Of a DNA stretch of 64,000 nucleotides, positions 1-9,016 are shown in pieces. The DNA is taken from assembly GCA_951812965.1 (NCBI GenBank), contig OX638341.1, positions 1,842,438-1,906,437 of the forward strand, given 5' to 3'. Position numbers and translations under genes: made by a program. Positions within the stretch are counted from its first letter, which is position 1. Each line of letters opens with the position of its first letter. The notes under the pieces were generated by a model. That model saw only the letters and a list, made by a program, of their open reading frames with translations, did no database searches and was not told the origin of the DNA. The DNA comes from an uncultured Pseudohongiella sp. (GTDB taxonomy: Bacteria; Pseudomonadota; Gammaproteobacteria; Pseudomonadales; Pseudohongiellaceae).

Positions 1-1394
1 GACGAAGCCGCCAAACTCATGTTGACGATCAACGGTTTGACAAGATTGGCGCTTGAGTCGGCCTCGTCGCAGCCGGACGGTCGGCTGAGATAATCCATGC
101 CTTGCAGAATGCTGTCGGAATAGCCGAATCCGGCATGGTGCAGCACCTTGGCGAAACGAATATGGGATACCGAAGGCGCCATGCCGGCCAACTCCGGATT
201 GACGTAACCGTTGCCGGCGATGGTGCCGGTGACATGTGTGCCGTGGCCGTTTTCATCCACCCACAGGTCATATTCCGACAGCCGGGGCTCTCTCCACACG
301 AAATTGGCCCCGCATATGCTTCGCCGATGCGAGGAGATATCCAGGTGATTGATGTTGAGATCGGTGTCCATGACGGCGATGGGCACGCTGGCGCCGCCGA
401 TACCCGAGAACAGCCCCGGCGAGCCGCTATACCAGCGCAGGGCGTCCACGCCCATGGCGGGCACGGCGGTGTCGTGCGCGGCCTCGACAAGCCCCACCGG
501 TTCGATGGCCAGCACGAAATCGGCGACGGCGATTGCGTCGAGGGCCGGCCAATCTACAGTGGCTGTGTAAACCCGTATATCGGAATCAAAACGGCCCACC
601 ACCGCGCCGAGGTTTTCCAGCGCTCGGCGCCATTGACCGTCGGGGTCTCCGGCCATCAAGGTAACGAATACCGGTAATTGCTGATCGGAGGGCAGGGAGC
701 GGGCTTCCCGGGCGAGAGCTTCGGGCAGTTTCGCGGCTCTCGGCGGGGCGCCCAGCCCGGCAACTGCCGGCAAGGACGCGATCTCTTCCAGGCGTGACGG
801 GTCGCCCGGCAGCCGCGCGCGGACCAGACGGCCCGCCGCGCCGATGATCTCCCCGCCGAGCGCGTTCAGCGATTGTCCGAGGTCGTCCTCACTGGCGGCA
901 TCCGCCAATCCGATCCAGCCAAAAGTCCAGTCGCGGCCCGAGGCAGTGGCTTGATTGGCCAAAACGGATACGGCGTCGGGCGCATCCAGCCAGGCCGGAT
1001 AGTCATCCGGGGACGCCGGTCCGGTTGCCGCCTGCCGCTGCAAGCGCTCCAGGGTCATCTGCTCGGGCGCGGCGACAAAGGTATAGCCGTCGGGCGGCGT
1101 TGGCGGCTCCCCGGGCGGCGATTCGGCATCCGGCGCCGTGGTTCCGGCGGTTGAGGGCGCGGCCTGAATCAGCGGTTCCGGCAACTGCCCGGCGCTTTCG
1201 GCGGCGATGCGATCAACCAGGGCGTCGAGCATTTCCTCCTTTGAGGCGGCAGCGGGCGGCGCTTCCGAGGCGGTGCGCGTGGTAGAAGTAGAGCGAAAAG
1301 TGGCGAGGAGGATAATTACGCCTGCCGCCAGACCAAGTAACAACAATGATTTAACGAGATTGAGCCGCAAACTCCATTTCCCCCAAAAGCTCAA
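1..1394 (-). CDS. Subtilisin-like serine protease (S8), N-terminal part, cut by window start
   Basis: The minus-strand frame is open from the TAG at 1401-1403 to the window edge. It begins with a short basic segment and a hydrophobic stretch (LLLLGLAAGVIILLA), so the product is membrane-anchored or exported. A Pro/Ala-rich linker and a prodomain-like region follow, then the S8 Asp motif (IAVMDTDLN, about position 370) and the His motif (GHGTHVTGT, about 230). The catalytic Ser would lie outside the window. No ATG precedes the hydrophobic segment; TTG at 1394 or TTG at 1370 (which has GGAG just upstream) are the candidate starts. The S8 family call is firm from the two motifs; substrate and exact start are unknown. 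Confidence 0.8.
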   Translation of the reverse strand, partial: MSFWGKWSLRLNLVKSLLLLGLAAGVIILLATFRSTSTTRTASEAPPAAASKEEMLDALVDRIAAESAGQLPEPLIQAAPSTAGTTAPDAESPPGEPPTPPDGYTFVAAPEQMTLERLQRQAATGPASPDDYPAWLDAPDAVSVLANQATASGRDWTFGWIGLADAASEDDLGQSLNALGGEIIGAAGRLVRARLPGDPSRLEEIASLPAVAGLGAPPRAAKLPEALAREARSLPSDQQLPVFVTLMAGDPDGQWRRALENLGAVVGRFDSDIRVYTATVDWPALDAIAVADFVLAIEPVGLVEAAHDTAVPAMGVDALRWYSGSPGLFSGIGGASVPIAVMDTDLNINHLDISSHRRSICGANFVWREPRLSEYDLWVDENGHGTHVTGTIAGNGYVNPELAGMAPSVSHIRFAKVLHHAGFGYSDSILQGMDYLSRPSGCDEADSSANLVKPLIVNMSLAAS

Positions 1395-1602
1395 ACTTGT
1401 CTAACCCGGACGTTGCAGGATTGATGCGGGCAAGGCGCCAAATTTTCAATTTGATTCAGTTGCTTGAGCTGATATAAAGCGCGGCTTGTCCATGGCGGAT
1501 GGTAACCGGGAATTTGTTCCTTTTCCATGCATATCCCGGCGGATGACGGGAAGAGCCTCAAATCGCGACGGACGAGCAAGAAAATGGCCGCCTCGGCCCT
1601 GC

Positions 1603-3009
1603 TTATGCCTGACCTTGGATTGAGTGTCTGCGCTCATGCAGTTCGAATTCGACCTTGCGCATTATTTGCCGATCCAGCCGGTAATAGAGCATCAGCGCGC
1701 TGCCGAGTACGAAGAATACAGCCGGGATTACGTTGAACATCAGTCGAATGCCTTGTATCGCCGTTTCGGTCTGGATTTCGTTGGCGATAAAGCCAGACTG
1801 GGCCAACATGAATCCGGGCAGCGCCCCGCCGACGGCCGTGCCGAGTTTCAGCGAGAACATCGATGCCGACATGACCAGCCCCGCGCTGTTTTTCCCGCTT
1901 TGCCATTCGCCATACTCGGCACAATCGGTGTACATGGAAAAGAGCAAGGTAATGGTTACCCCGAACGTGAATACCCCCAGACTATGTACCAAGACAACCT
2001 GGGCAAACTGCTCCGGCGGAATGAAGTAACACAATACCAATAGTCCCGCGTGCAGCAAGTTCATCGCGACGATCAAATGCCGTTTTTCGAAACGTCGGGC
2101 CAGCATGGGCGTCAGCAAGGCGCCGATTAGCTGACCGATCAGCCCAAACGAAGTGAACAAAGCGGTGCGGTCGAAGATCATGAACACCGCGCTTCCGTCG
2201 TCCATCATGTAATACTTCAGATAAAAAATGATTGACGAAAACCGCGCAATCAGGCCAATGATCACGACAATTCCCGTAACCACGAGCACCACCCACGAGC
2301 TGTTTGCGATTAACCCGGATAAATCCCTGGCCACGCTCGAATCGTGCCGCGCGGGCCGAACGCGTTCTCTGGTGGTTACAAAGGTGATCCAGAAGATCAA
2401 CACCGACATCAGCGCGAACAGGGCGATCGTCAGCCGAAACCCGAGCACCTCATCGCCATTACCCAGCAAGCTCACCAGCGGGGTTGCCAGGGCGCCCACG
2501 CACAGCGTTCCCAGCGAAGCAAAGACAAAACGATACTGGGTCGCCTTGGTGCGTTCTTCGGCAACTGGCGAGATCACGGCGAGCAGCGCCGAATAGGGCA
2601 CGTTGATCGCGGTGTACGCGAGCATGACCAGCGTATAAGTCAAATACGCGTAAGCCAACTTGCCGGCCGCCGAGAGCTCGGGGCCGAGGAACAGCAGCAT
2701 TCCGAACATCGCGTATGGAACCGCCACCCATAGTAAATATGGCCGATACTTGCCCCACCTCGAATGGGTCCTGTCCGCTATCAGGCCCATCGCCGGGTCG
2801 CTGATCGCATCGACTACCTTGGTAACGAGCAGCATGGTCGCCGCCGCGGCCGGTGAAATGCCGAAAACATCCGTATAGTAGTAGAGCAGGAACAGGCCAA
2901 AGAAGCCCATGTAGAAGTTCGACGCCATGTCGCCAAGGCCGTACCCGACCTTTTCCGTGAACGACAATGGCGCGGTATCCGGCGCCTTGAGCGCTGCTGG
3001 CTGTTGCAT
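1603..3009 (-). CDS. GPH-family sugar:cation symporter (MelB-like MFS)
   Basis: A 468-residue inner-membrane protein with about 12 hydrophobic segments. Near the N terminus FTEKVGYGLGDMASNF and then DAISDPAMGLIADRT and WGKYRPYLLW are typical of the glycoside-pentoside-hexuronide:cation symporters (MelB, LacS, sucrose relatives). Start ATG 3009 is chosen because the GH68 stop codon ends one base before it (TGA-C-ATG), so the two are probably translationally coupled; a longer upstream frame would run into GH68. By context it should import sucrose or a fructoside from the periplasm; the substrate is inferred from neighbours and not from sequence. Confidence 0.85.
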   Translation of the reverse strand: MQQPAALKAPDTAPLSFTEKVGYGLGDMASNFYMGFFGLFLLYYYTDVFGISPAAAATMLLVTKVVDAISDPAMGLIADRTHSRWGKYRPYLLWVAVPYAMFGMLLFLGPELSAAGKLAYAYLTYTLVMLAYTAINVPYSALLAVISPVAEERTKATQYRFVFASLGTLCVGALATPLVSLLGNGDEVLGFRLTIALFALMSVLIFWITFVTTRERVRPARHDSSVARDLSGLIANSSWVVLVVTGIVVIIGLIARFSSIIFYLKYYMMDDGSAVFMIFDRTALFTSFGLIGQLIGALLTPMLARRFEKRHLIVAMNLLHAGLLVLCYFIPPEQFAQVVLVHSLGVFTFGVTITLLFSMYTDCAEYGEWQSGKNSAGLVMSASMFSLKLGTAVGGALPGFMLAQSGFIANEIQTETAIQGIRLMFNVIPAVFFVLGSALMLYYRLDRQIMRKVEFELHERRHSIQGQA

Positions 3010-3010
3010 G

Positions 3011-4147
3011 TCAGCGCTCCCTCGCCAACAATTGTGCCTGATCTCCCTCAAGGACGATTTGTTCTTTCGGCGTGATCGTACCGACAAATTTGTGGCGTCC
3101 TTCACCTCGAGCCTCGACTTCCCTGGGAGATTCGCCCTTGAGATCGGCAAAATTCACAAACCCGAACACGTCAAGATTCTGCATTACCAGCCAGGAATAT
3201 GCCTGGAAGGGTTCCTCGTCCGGATTGCGGAAAACCAGTCCGGAGCCGTTCAGCGGGGTCCACTTTCCACTCATGCTGTCCGCTACGAATCCATACAGAC
3301 CCGTGGGTCCGCTCACCGCGGGATGGAACGTGGATGCCTGGGTTGAGAAAAACAAATAGTAAAGCCCGTCGCGCCAAACCACATGAGGACGCTCAAGTTC
3401 ATTGTTGACGCCATCCGCATGGAGTAATGGCGGCAACAAGGCCATATCGTCGGCGTCCGCGCCCGCGGCCGCGCCAATTGCGCCGTCGAAGTCCGTGCTC
3501 GAATCGACGAGCGAAGCGCTGAACACCATGTAAGTCCGCTTGTCGACAGGATCAACGAAGCGGCTCGGATCCCGAAACGCCTTGATAAATCCAACTTCAC
3601 CGGTCAGTTGGTTAAGCGTCGATCTATAGTGGGGAACTGGTCCGATGAGTTCGCGATGCCGCCGCCATTCCCGCAGCCGGATTTCACCTCGATCGAAGGA
3701 GAGGGCGCCGCTCGTTTGAAAAATGCGCTGGATGTAGCTGGTATTCTTTTCGTTTCTGATTCCCGCCGCCGTATACCAGACATCAAGGCGAGCCTTGTCC
3801 GGCATGTAGGTGGCGCACCCCGACCACTCCCTTGCGCCCGGGGACACTGTTTCGGCGAATAACGGACCATGGTCCCGCCATTGATAACGCCGGCGCGAAA
3901 GCAGACGTAAGCGGGCGACATCGTGGCGTTGTTGGGGCTCAATGTCAGATGGCGCGGACAGACCCATCCAGAGTTCAGTATCGCCAATGAAAGCGGCTTC
4001 TCCAGTGGGCAATCGCACGGGCCATGGGTCCCAGATGTAGAGTTCCGGAAAGATCCGCGAACTCTCAACCGCGGAAAACACTACAGTAGATTGGCCGCGC
4101 CCACCGTCCAGTAGCTGGAGGTGCTTGCGTTGCCAGCTTGAGGTCAT
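3011..4147 (-). CDS. GH68 fructosyl hydrolase/transferase (levansucrase/sucrase-like), no signal peptide
   Basis: A 378-residue protein with the GH68 landmarks in order: WDPWPV at 39-44 (nucleophile D40), EWSG at 107-110, FRDP at 191-194 (transition-state Asp 193) and ELERPH at 250-255 (general acid E252). GH68 enzymes act on sucrose, either hydrolysing it or polymerising fructose. The frame can be read back to a TTG at 4186, but that codon lies in the stem-loop terminator of the upstream receptor gene, so ATG 4147 is the better start. Neither start gives a hydrophobic signal peptide, which with the adjacent symporter suggests cytoplasmic sucrose cleavage. Zymomonas GH68 enzymes also lack classical signals. 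Hydrolysis versus levan or inulin synthesis cannot be told from sequence. Confidence 0.85.
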   Translation of the reverse strand: MTSSWQRKHLQLLDGGRGQSTVVFSAVESSRIFPELYIWDPWPVRLPTGEAAFIGDTELWMGLSAPSDIEPQQRHDVARLRLLSRRRYQWRDHGPLFAETVSPGAREWSGCATYMPDKARLDVWYTAAGIRNEKNTSYIQRIFQTSGALSFDRGEIRLREWRRHRELIGPVPHYRSTLNQLTGEVGFIKAFRDPSRFVDPVDKRTYMVFSASLVDSSTDFDGAIGAAAGADADDMALLPPLLHADGVNNELERPHVVWRDGLYYLFFSTQASTFHPAVSGPTGLYGFVADSMSGKWTPLNGSGLVFRNPDEEPFQAYSWLVMQNLDVFGFVNFADLKGESPREVEARGEGRHKFVGTITPKEQIVLEGDQAQLLARER

Positions 4148-4162
4148 TTGACTAATCGCACC

Positions 4163-4203
4163 AAAAGAAAAAGGGTGGCGTGGCAACCATTTGCCACGCC
4201 ACC
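4163..4203 (-). terminator. Rho-independent terminator of the TonB receptor gene
   Basis: On the minus strand a perfect 14-bp stem (GGGTGGCGTGGCAA with TTGCCACGCCACCC, 4174-4203) closes a 4-nt loop and is followed by TTTTTCTTTT. It lies 12 bp past the stop of the TonB receptor gene and before the GH68 gene, so GH68 and the symporter probably depend on read-through or a separate promoter. Confidence 0.85.
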
Positions 4204-4214
4204 CGATATGGCTG

Positions 4215-6785
4215 TCAGAATCGGTAGGTTACTCCGATGACCGTTGAGGTTCCAGTCAGCGGGCGAGCGCGAATAATATCGCCGGGCGCTCCGACGCCTT
4301 CTTCCGCTTCGGTAATCACAAACTCGTCGGTGAGATTGTTGACATTGATGTAGGCAGTCAACTCGTCGGTAATGTTCCAATTGCCGAACAGGTTCACGAG
4401 CGCGTATGCCTCTTGTTTCAGGCCGTTGTTGTCTTGCAGGTAGTATTCGGTCGAGCCTTGCAGCGCCAAACCGATCGCGAATCGCTCGGTGCGATATTCG
4501 GGGATGAGGGTGTAAATCAGGTCGGCCTGACGCCGCGGCGTATTGCCCACGATCGCGGGGTTATCGCGATCCTTGCTGATTTCAGCATCGGTCCAGGTGG
4601 CGTTACCGCGCACGTAAATGAAATCGCCCAAGGAGATGTCGCCTTCGAATTCGATTCCATCGGCTTCGTATTCGCGCACAAACGTCAAACCACTGGTCAG
4701 TTCGGCCTGGGTTTCTTCAGTCACGGTGTGAAAGTAAGTCGCGAACAAGGACCAATAGTCAGCCGTGTGCTTGTAGCCAAATTCGAACTGATCGACGTTG
4801 TCGAAACCATCGGTTGAACTCGCGAGGCTGCCATCCGCGTTGAGCGAGCCCGGCTCCTGGGTGAGACGATCGGCGATCGCGCGGCCGCCATCGCTGTAGC
4901 GCGCGAAAATCGAGACATTGTTGCTGAGCAAGTAAGTGCCTCCGATGGAGAAAGCGGTGTTGTCCGAGTCATAGTTGACGCGGGTGACCGCGGCATTGTT
5001 CTCGTTCAGGGCGCGGATGCCGCCCGCGATAAACCCAGCCGACGTTGCGCCCGGATGCTCCAGTAGCGCATCGCTGTCGAGTCGCGTGATGACGCCGTCG
5101 GCGACAGCGAATTGGCCCACCGAACCGTTGCCGTTCAGGTCATAGGGCATGTTTCCGCCGCAACAGCCATTGAGTCGCTGTCCCCGGGCCTGCACATCGT
5201 CGCGACGCAGGCTCATGTCGACCGTCCCGCGATCGCCGACGTCAAAACCGAGGTTCAGATAGGGCGCGATCGTCCGGTATTCGAGATCCCAATTCCATGC
5301 AAGAAATGTTTGCGTAATCGCGCCGTTGTCGGCGAGCACAACGTCCAGGGGATCGCCATTCTCATCGAGCCCGGCGCCTAACGCGACATAGGAAATATTC
5401 TTCGAACCGCTGCCAGCGAGAGTCTGCATGCGCGTATGCCAGTTATTCCAGGAAGTTTCAATGGCCTGCTTGCTGTAGTAAATGCCACCGGAAGCGCGGA
5501 AGTTGCCGGCATCGTAGGTCAGCTCAAGGTCATTGGCGAGCAGTCCCAGATCGTGGATTCGGGTGTCGAACAAGAGGTTGGTGTAAGCCAACTGATCTGG
5601 ATTCGCGGCTTGACCGTCGATCGTCGCGGCCACGCCACCCGAACAATCGAGACTGACTCCTCCGACGCTGGCGCTTTCGCAAAGCCCCATACCCTTGCTT
5701 GCGATCGTTGCCGTGCCACCCGCGAAGCCATCGGTGAACGGCGAAATGAATCCGCCGGACATGTCCGAGGTACGAAATTTGTTGTTGAAAGTCAGTTCGT
5801 CGCTCAGATCCCTTTCGAATTCAAAACCGAATGCCGTGACATCGGACTCGATTCCATCCGAAACAGCTCGAGAATGAGGGTTGCCAAACTGGTCGAAGGC
5901 CGTGATGTTATTGGTTTGCTGAGAGTGAGTGGTTGCCGAACTGGCATCGAAACCCGGCAGAGCGCCGTAGGAATCGTTGCTCTCGACCAATACCGCGGAT
6001 GGCAGATAAGTGGTTACCTTGTCGTCAAGTTTCTTGAAGTAAAATCTCAGGAAACCATCGTCGAGTTCCTTGGTTAGATTCGCTTTGATCTGCCCTCCTT
6101 CGTCACCGCTGAAGCCAGTTTCGCGAACGCCTTCGCCGCCGCGGAAAAAACCGCCGATGTGATAGGTAATGGTGTCGTCAATCACTCCGCCGTATTCAAA
6201 GTCCGTGCGGAATTCTTCGTAGTCCGCGCCAAAGCTGAAGCCGATGCTTCCCGTTTCGTCGCCGCCGGTCTTGCTGATCATGTTGATGATTCCGCCGGGG
6301 GAATTGCTCGCGAAGGTGGACGCGGAGCCGCCACGAATACTCTCGATTCGATCAACGGACGGGTCAAACCGAATCCAGTTGTCGGTATTGCCGAAGTTGA
6401 TATCGCCGAATTCCGTCACCGGCAAACCGTCTTCCTGAAGTTGCATATACTTGGATCCGCCGGTTGCCAGCGGTATGCCGCGGATCGTCAGGTTGGCGTT
6501 ACCACCGCCGCCGGAAGATTCGGCGCGGATGCCGGGCAAGCTGCGGAACACCTCGGCAACGGAGCGCGGCGCAAGGCTTGCGACATCCTCCGACTGCAAG
6601 GAACTCACGGATACGCTGGCCTCAAGCTTGCTCGCGCCCCTGCCGGGCACGCCCGTGACGATGATCGCTTCAATGCCGGCAAGGGCGTCTTGCTCCGCCG
6701 CGTTAGCGAGACTAATGGGCAGCAGCGCTGCCAAGGCCGCTCCAAGCGCCGCGCCTGCTTGGCGCGCTATGGTTTGAGTCTGCAT
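4215..6785 (-). CDS. TonB-dependent receptor of the sucrose/fructoside locus
   Basis: An 856-residue outer-membrane receptor. Residues 1-30 are a signal peptide ending ANA-A; a TonB box-like IEAIIVTGVP sits at 38-47; the plug domain carries LPGIRAES, LTIRGIP and RIESIRGGSAS; the beta-barrel ends in VIGVTYRF with a C-terminal Phe. AGAGGA lies 9-10 bp before ATG 6785. A strong terminator follows the stop. It is divergent from a LacI regulator with tandem operators in between and upstream of GH68 and a GPH symporter, so it probably imports sucrose or fructo-oligosaccharides, in the manner of Xanthomonas SuxA. The ligand is inferred from context. Confidence 0.9.
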   Translation of the reverse strand: MQTQTIARQAGAALGAALAALLPISLANAAEQDALAGIEAIIVTGVPGRGASKLEASVSVSSLQSEDVASLAPRSVAEVFRSLPGIRAESSGGGGNANLTIRGIPLATGGSKYMQLQEDGLPVTEFGDINFGNTDNWIRFDPSVDRIESIRGGSASTFASNSPGGIINMISKTGGDETGSIGFSFGADYEEFRTDFEYGGVIDDTITYHIGGFFRGGEGVRETGFSGDEGGQIKANLTKELDDGFLRFYFKKLDDKVTTYLPSAVLVESNDSYGALPGFDASSATTHSQQTNNITAFDQFGNPHSRAVSDGIESDVTAFGFEFERDLSDELTFNNKFRTSDMSGGFISPFTDGFAGGTATIASKGMGLCESASVGGVSLDCSGGVAATIDGQAANPDQLAYTNLLFDTRIHDLGLLANDLELTYDAGNFRASGGIYYSKQAIETSWNNWHTRMQTLAGSGSKNISYVALGAGLDENGDPLDVVLADNGAITQTFLAWNWDLEYRTIAPYLNLGFDVGDRGTVDMSLRRDDVQARGQRLNGCCGGNMPYDLNGNGSVGQFAVADGVITRLDSDALLEHPGATSAGFIAGGIRALNENNAAVTRVNYDSDNTAFSIGGTYLLSNNVSIFARYSDGGRAIADRLTQEPGSLNADGSLASSTDGFDNVDQFEFGYKHTADYWSLFATYFHTVTEETQAELTSGLTFVREYEADGIEFEGDISLGDFIYVRGNATWTDAEISKDRDNPAIVGNTPRRQADLIYTLIPEYRTERFAIGLALQGSTEYYLQDNNGLKQEAYALVNLFGNWNITDELTAYINVNNLTDEFVITEAEEGVGAPGDIIRARPLTGTSTVIGVTYRF

Positions 6786-6848
6786 GGTTTTCTATCCTCT
6801 TTCGTCCGGTTCTGATTCCACGCGAGTAAAACTCGCGAAGTCAAAATT

Positions 6849-6893
6849 AATCTAGCGGACTTTGCAATCGATTGCAAATGCAATCGATTGCAT
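6849..6893 (-). promoter_or_regulatory. Tandem LacI-type operators overlapping a probable promoter
   Basis: Two adjacent perfect 16-bp palindromes share the core TGCAATCGATTGCA: 6862-6877 (TTGCAATCGATTGCAA) and 6878-6893 (ATGCAATCGATTGCAT). Both have the central CG usual for LacI-family operators, and their centres are 16 bp apart. On the minus strand TTGCAA (6877-6872), 17 bp, then TAGATT (6854-6849) make a plausible sigma-70 promoter for the receptor gene, with one operator covering the -35 element. The obvious ligand is the divergent LacI regulator. Confidence 0.8.
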
Positions 6894-7002
6894 TTTTGTA
6901 AGTAAATGTTTTAAATGATTATTTCAAGGTATTTCAGGCTTGAAACGGCATTACATTTGACGCATTATTGAATTTCGTCCGATGTCTGGAACCCAGTAAG
7001 CC

Positions 7003-8028
7003 GTGAGCAAAATTCCTCCCCGAGCAGTCTCAAGCCTCCAGGATCTGGCCGATATCGCCGGCGTGTCTCGCGCCACGGTTTCACGAGCGCTTAACAACAG
7101 CACCCTCATCAATGCGGAAACGAGGAAAAGACTTCAGGCGCTGGCGAGCGAACACAATTACACCGTAAACAAGCAAGCGCGCGACTTCCGGCTCAAACAA
7201 ACCCGTGTGATTTCGGTCGTGTTCATGCTCGACGCGCATTCCGAACAGCATCCGTCCGACCCGTTCTTCCTCGAGATGCTCGGCGGCATCGCCGATGGCT
7301 TGTCCTTGCATGATTACGATTTGCTCCTCGCTCACGCGCCGGTAGCGAGTATGCGTGACTTGGCAAACAGCCGGATCGTGAGAAACGCCGAAGGCGTCAT
7401 CTTCGTGGGTCAAGGCGAGGAGCATCAGGCGCTGAACAAACTTGCCGACGCCGGCACACCCATTGTGGTGTGGGGGGGATCGGTAGCGGATAAACGCTAT
7501 CTGCTGGTAGGTGGAGACAATGCCGGCGGCGGTTTCAGCGCCACATCGCACCTGATTGCACAAGGACGCCGGCGGATTGCTTTCTTTGGTAATACTCGAA
7601 CTCCCGAAAACCAGGCGCGGTTTTCCGGCTATGAGAAAGCATTGGCTCAGGCAAACTTGCAACCCGACGAGAAATTGACCGTCGACATACCTTCCGACAT
7701 GCAGCATGCGCAAGTGGTAATCGAGAATCTTCTGAATAAAAGGATTGACATGGATGCGGTCGTTTGCACCAGCGATGTAATGGCGATCGCGGCGATCGCG
7801 GCATTGACGGAGTCGGGATTCAGTGTGCCAGACGATATCGCGGTCGTCGGTTACGATGATATTCCAATCGCGAGCTTCAGCAGTCCACCACTAACGACGA
7901 TACGGCAGAGCATCCATCAAGCTGGCAGTGTCCTGGTCGAGTCGGTTCTCGCGCTGATTAATGGTCATCAAGTCGCCGACACGACTTTGTCCAGCAAATT
8001 GGTGGTTCGCAAAAGCTGTGGCGCCTGA
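7003..8028 (+). CDS. LacI-family transcriptional regulator
   Basis: A 341-residue protein with an N-terminal helix-turn-helix (LQDLADIAGVSRATVSRALN, residues 9-28) and hinge, followed by a periplasmic-binding-protein-like effector domain (VVCTSDVMAIAAIAAL, VVGYDDIPIASFSSPPLTTI). GTG 7003 is used as start; no strong ribosome site is visible. It is transcribed away from the TonB receptor, with two perfect palindromes between them. It probably represses the sucrose/fructoside genes and responds to an intracellular sugar; the ligand is not known. Confidence 0.9.
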   Translation: MSKIPPRAVSSLQDLADIAGVSRATVSRALNNSTLINAETRKRLQALASEHNYTVNKQARDFRLKQTRVISVVFMLDAHSEQHPSDPFFLEMLGGIADGLSLHDYDLLLAHAPVASMRDLANSRIVRNAEGVIFVGQGEEHQALNKLADAGTPIVVWGGSVADKRYLLVGGDNAGGGFSATSHLIAQGRRRIAFFGNTRTPENQARFSGYEKALAQANLQPDEKLTVDIPSDMQHAQVVIENLLNKRIDMDAVVCTSDVMAIAAIAALTESGFSVPDDIAVVGYDDIPIASFSSPPLTTIRQSIHQAGSVLVESVLALINGHQVADTTLSSKLVVRKSCGA

Positions 8029-8123
8029 TGGCAAATCAATCAGGTATTGGGGGGTTGCCGTTCTCTTGAACCTGATAATTTCATTGACCCCGCATTAACT
8101 GCTTTGGCCGGAATTGGATAAAG

Positions 8124-8984
8124 CTATTGTTCCCTTTCCCGCGCCACCTGCCGCAGGTAAATTTCTTCCAGCCGTTCCACCGCCGCGACGAAGCCTTCGG
8201 GATCGACAAAGGTGTCGGGACTGTAGGGCTGGCCGGGTTCGTATTTGTCGTGCAGGCCGTATTGACCGCCGTGGGCGGCTACCCAAACGTCGATTTCCAT
8301 GGCTTTCTGCCGGCTGTAGGTCGAGGCGAAATCGTCGGCTACGCCGGGGTAAGTGGGATCGACCACTAATTGCTTGCCGGCGTTGATGGTGCCCATGTTG
8401 GCGATGAGCACGCGGTAGTCGCGGCCGTTCTCGGTTACGGTCATCTCATAGCTCGAACTGCCTTCGGTGTGGCCGGGGTGTTCGTATACAGTGAGGCGAA
8501 TATCGCCGAGTTCGATGACGTCGCCTTCACTGATGATGCGGTCCACGGATAACGGCGGGAAGGAAACCTGCCCACCGAAATGGGGGTCGCTGAAACCGCC
8601 GTCTTCGAGCACCCTGGCGTCGTCTTCGGTAGCCCACATTTCGGCGCCGGCGATTTCCTTGATCTCGGCCAGCGCGGCGGTGTGGTCCCAATGGGATTGC
8701 TGGGTCAGCAGGATGCGCACGTCTTCGAGCCGGAATCCGAGCGACGCCATGTTTTCGCGGATCATCCCCGTGGAATCGGCAAGGCCGGTGTTGATCAGGA
8801 TATGGCCTTCATCGGAAGTAATGAGGAACACCGAAAGATCGTAAGTCCCCACGCCATACAGATTGCCGATCACCTGGAAGCCGGGGTAGGGCCGGACCCA
8901 GCCTTCCGGCTGCGCCATGGCTTGATTCAGCGTCGCCAGCGCGAGAACTGTTGCAATATAAGTTCCGAGGAGTTTTGTTTTCAT
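8124..8984 (-). CDS. Subclass B3-type metallo-beta-lactamase-fold hydrolase with Gln in the first zinc position
   Basis: A 286-residue exported protein with a signal peptide (LALATLNQAMA). The MBL-fold zinc motif reads QSHWDH (Q96, H98, D100, H101), followed by H172 (EHPGHTEG) and H238 (VAAHGGQYGLHDK), the layout of B3 beta-lactamases. The first His of HxHxDH is replaced by Gln, as in GOB-type enzymes. Start ATG 8984 (MKTKLL) is preferred over 9002 because GGAG lies 8 bp upstream. It could hydrolyse beta-lactams or be a related periplasmic hydrolase; no resistance gene or regulator is adjacent. Confidence 0.8.
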   Translation of the reverse strand: MKTKLLGTYIATVLALATLNQAMAQPEGWVRPYPGFQVIGNLYGVGTYDLSVFLITSDEGHILINTGLADSTGMIRENMASLGFRLEDVRILLTQQSHWDHTAALAEIKEIAGAEMWATEDDARVLEDGGFSDPHFGGQVSFPPLSVDRIISEGDVIELGDIRLTVYEHPGHTEGSSSYEMTVTENGRDYRVLIANMGTINAGKQLVVDPTYPGVADDFASTYSRQKAMEIDVWVAAHGGQYGLHDKYEPGQPYSPDTFVDPEGFVAAVERLEEIYLRQVAREREQ

Positions 8985-9016
8985 GGTCGAATCTCCATTC
9001 ATGCGCGGCGCCGATC

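Noticed and set aside
4148-4186. TTG start for the GH68 gene at 4186
   Set aside because: It lies in the stem of the preceding gene's terminator and adds no signal peptide; ATG 4147 is better.
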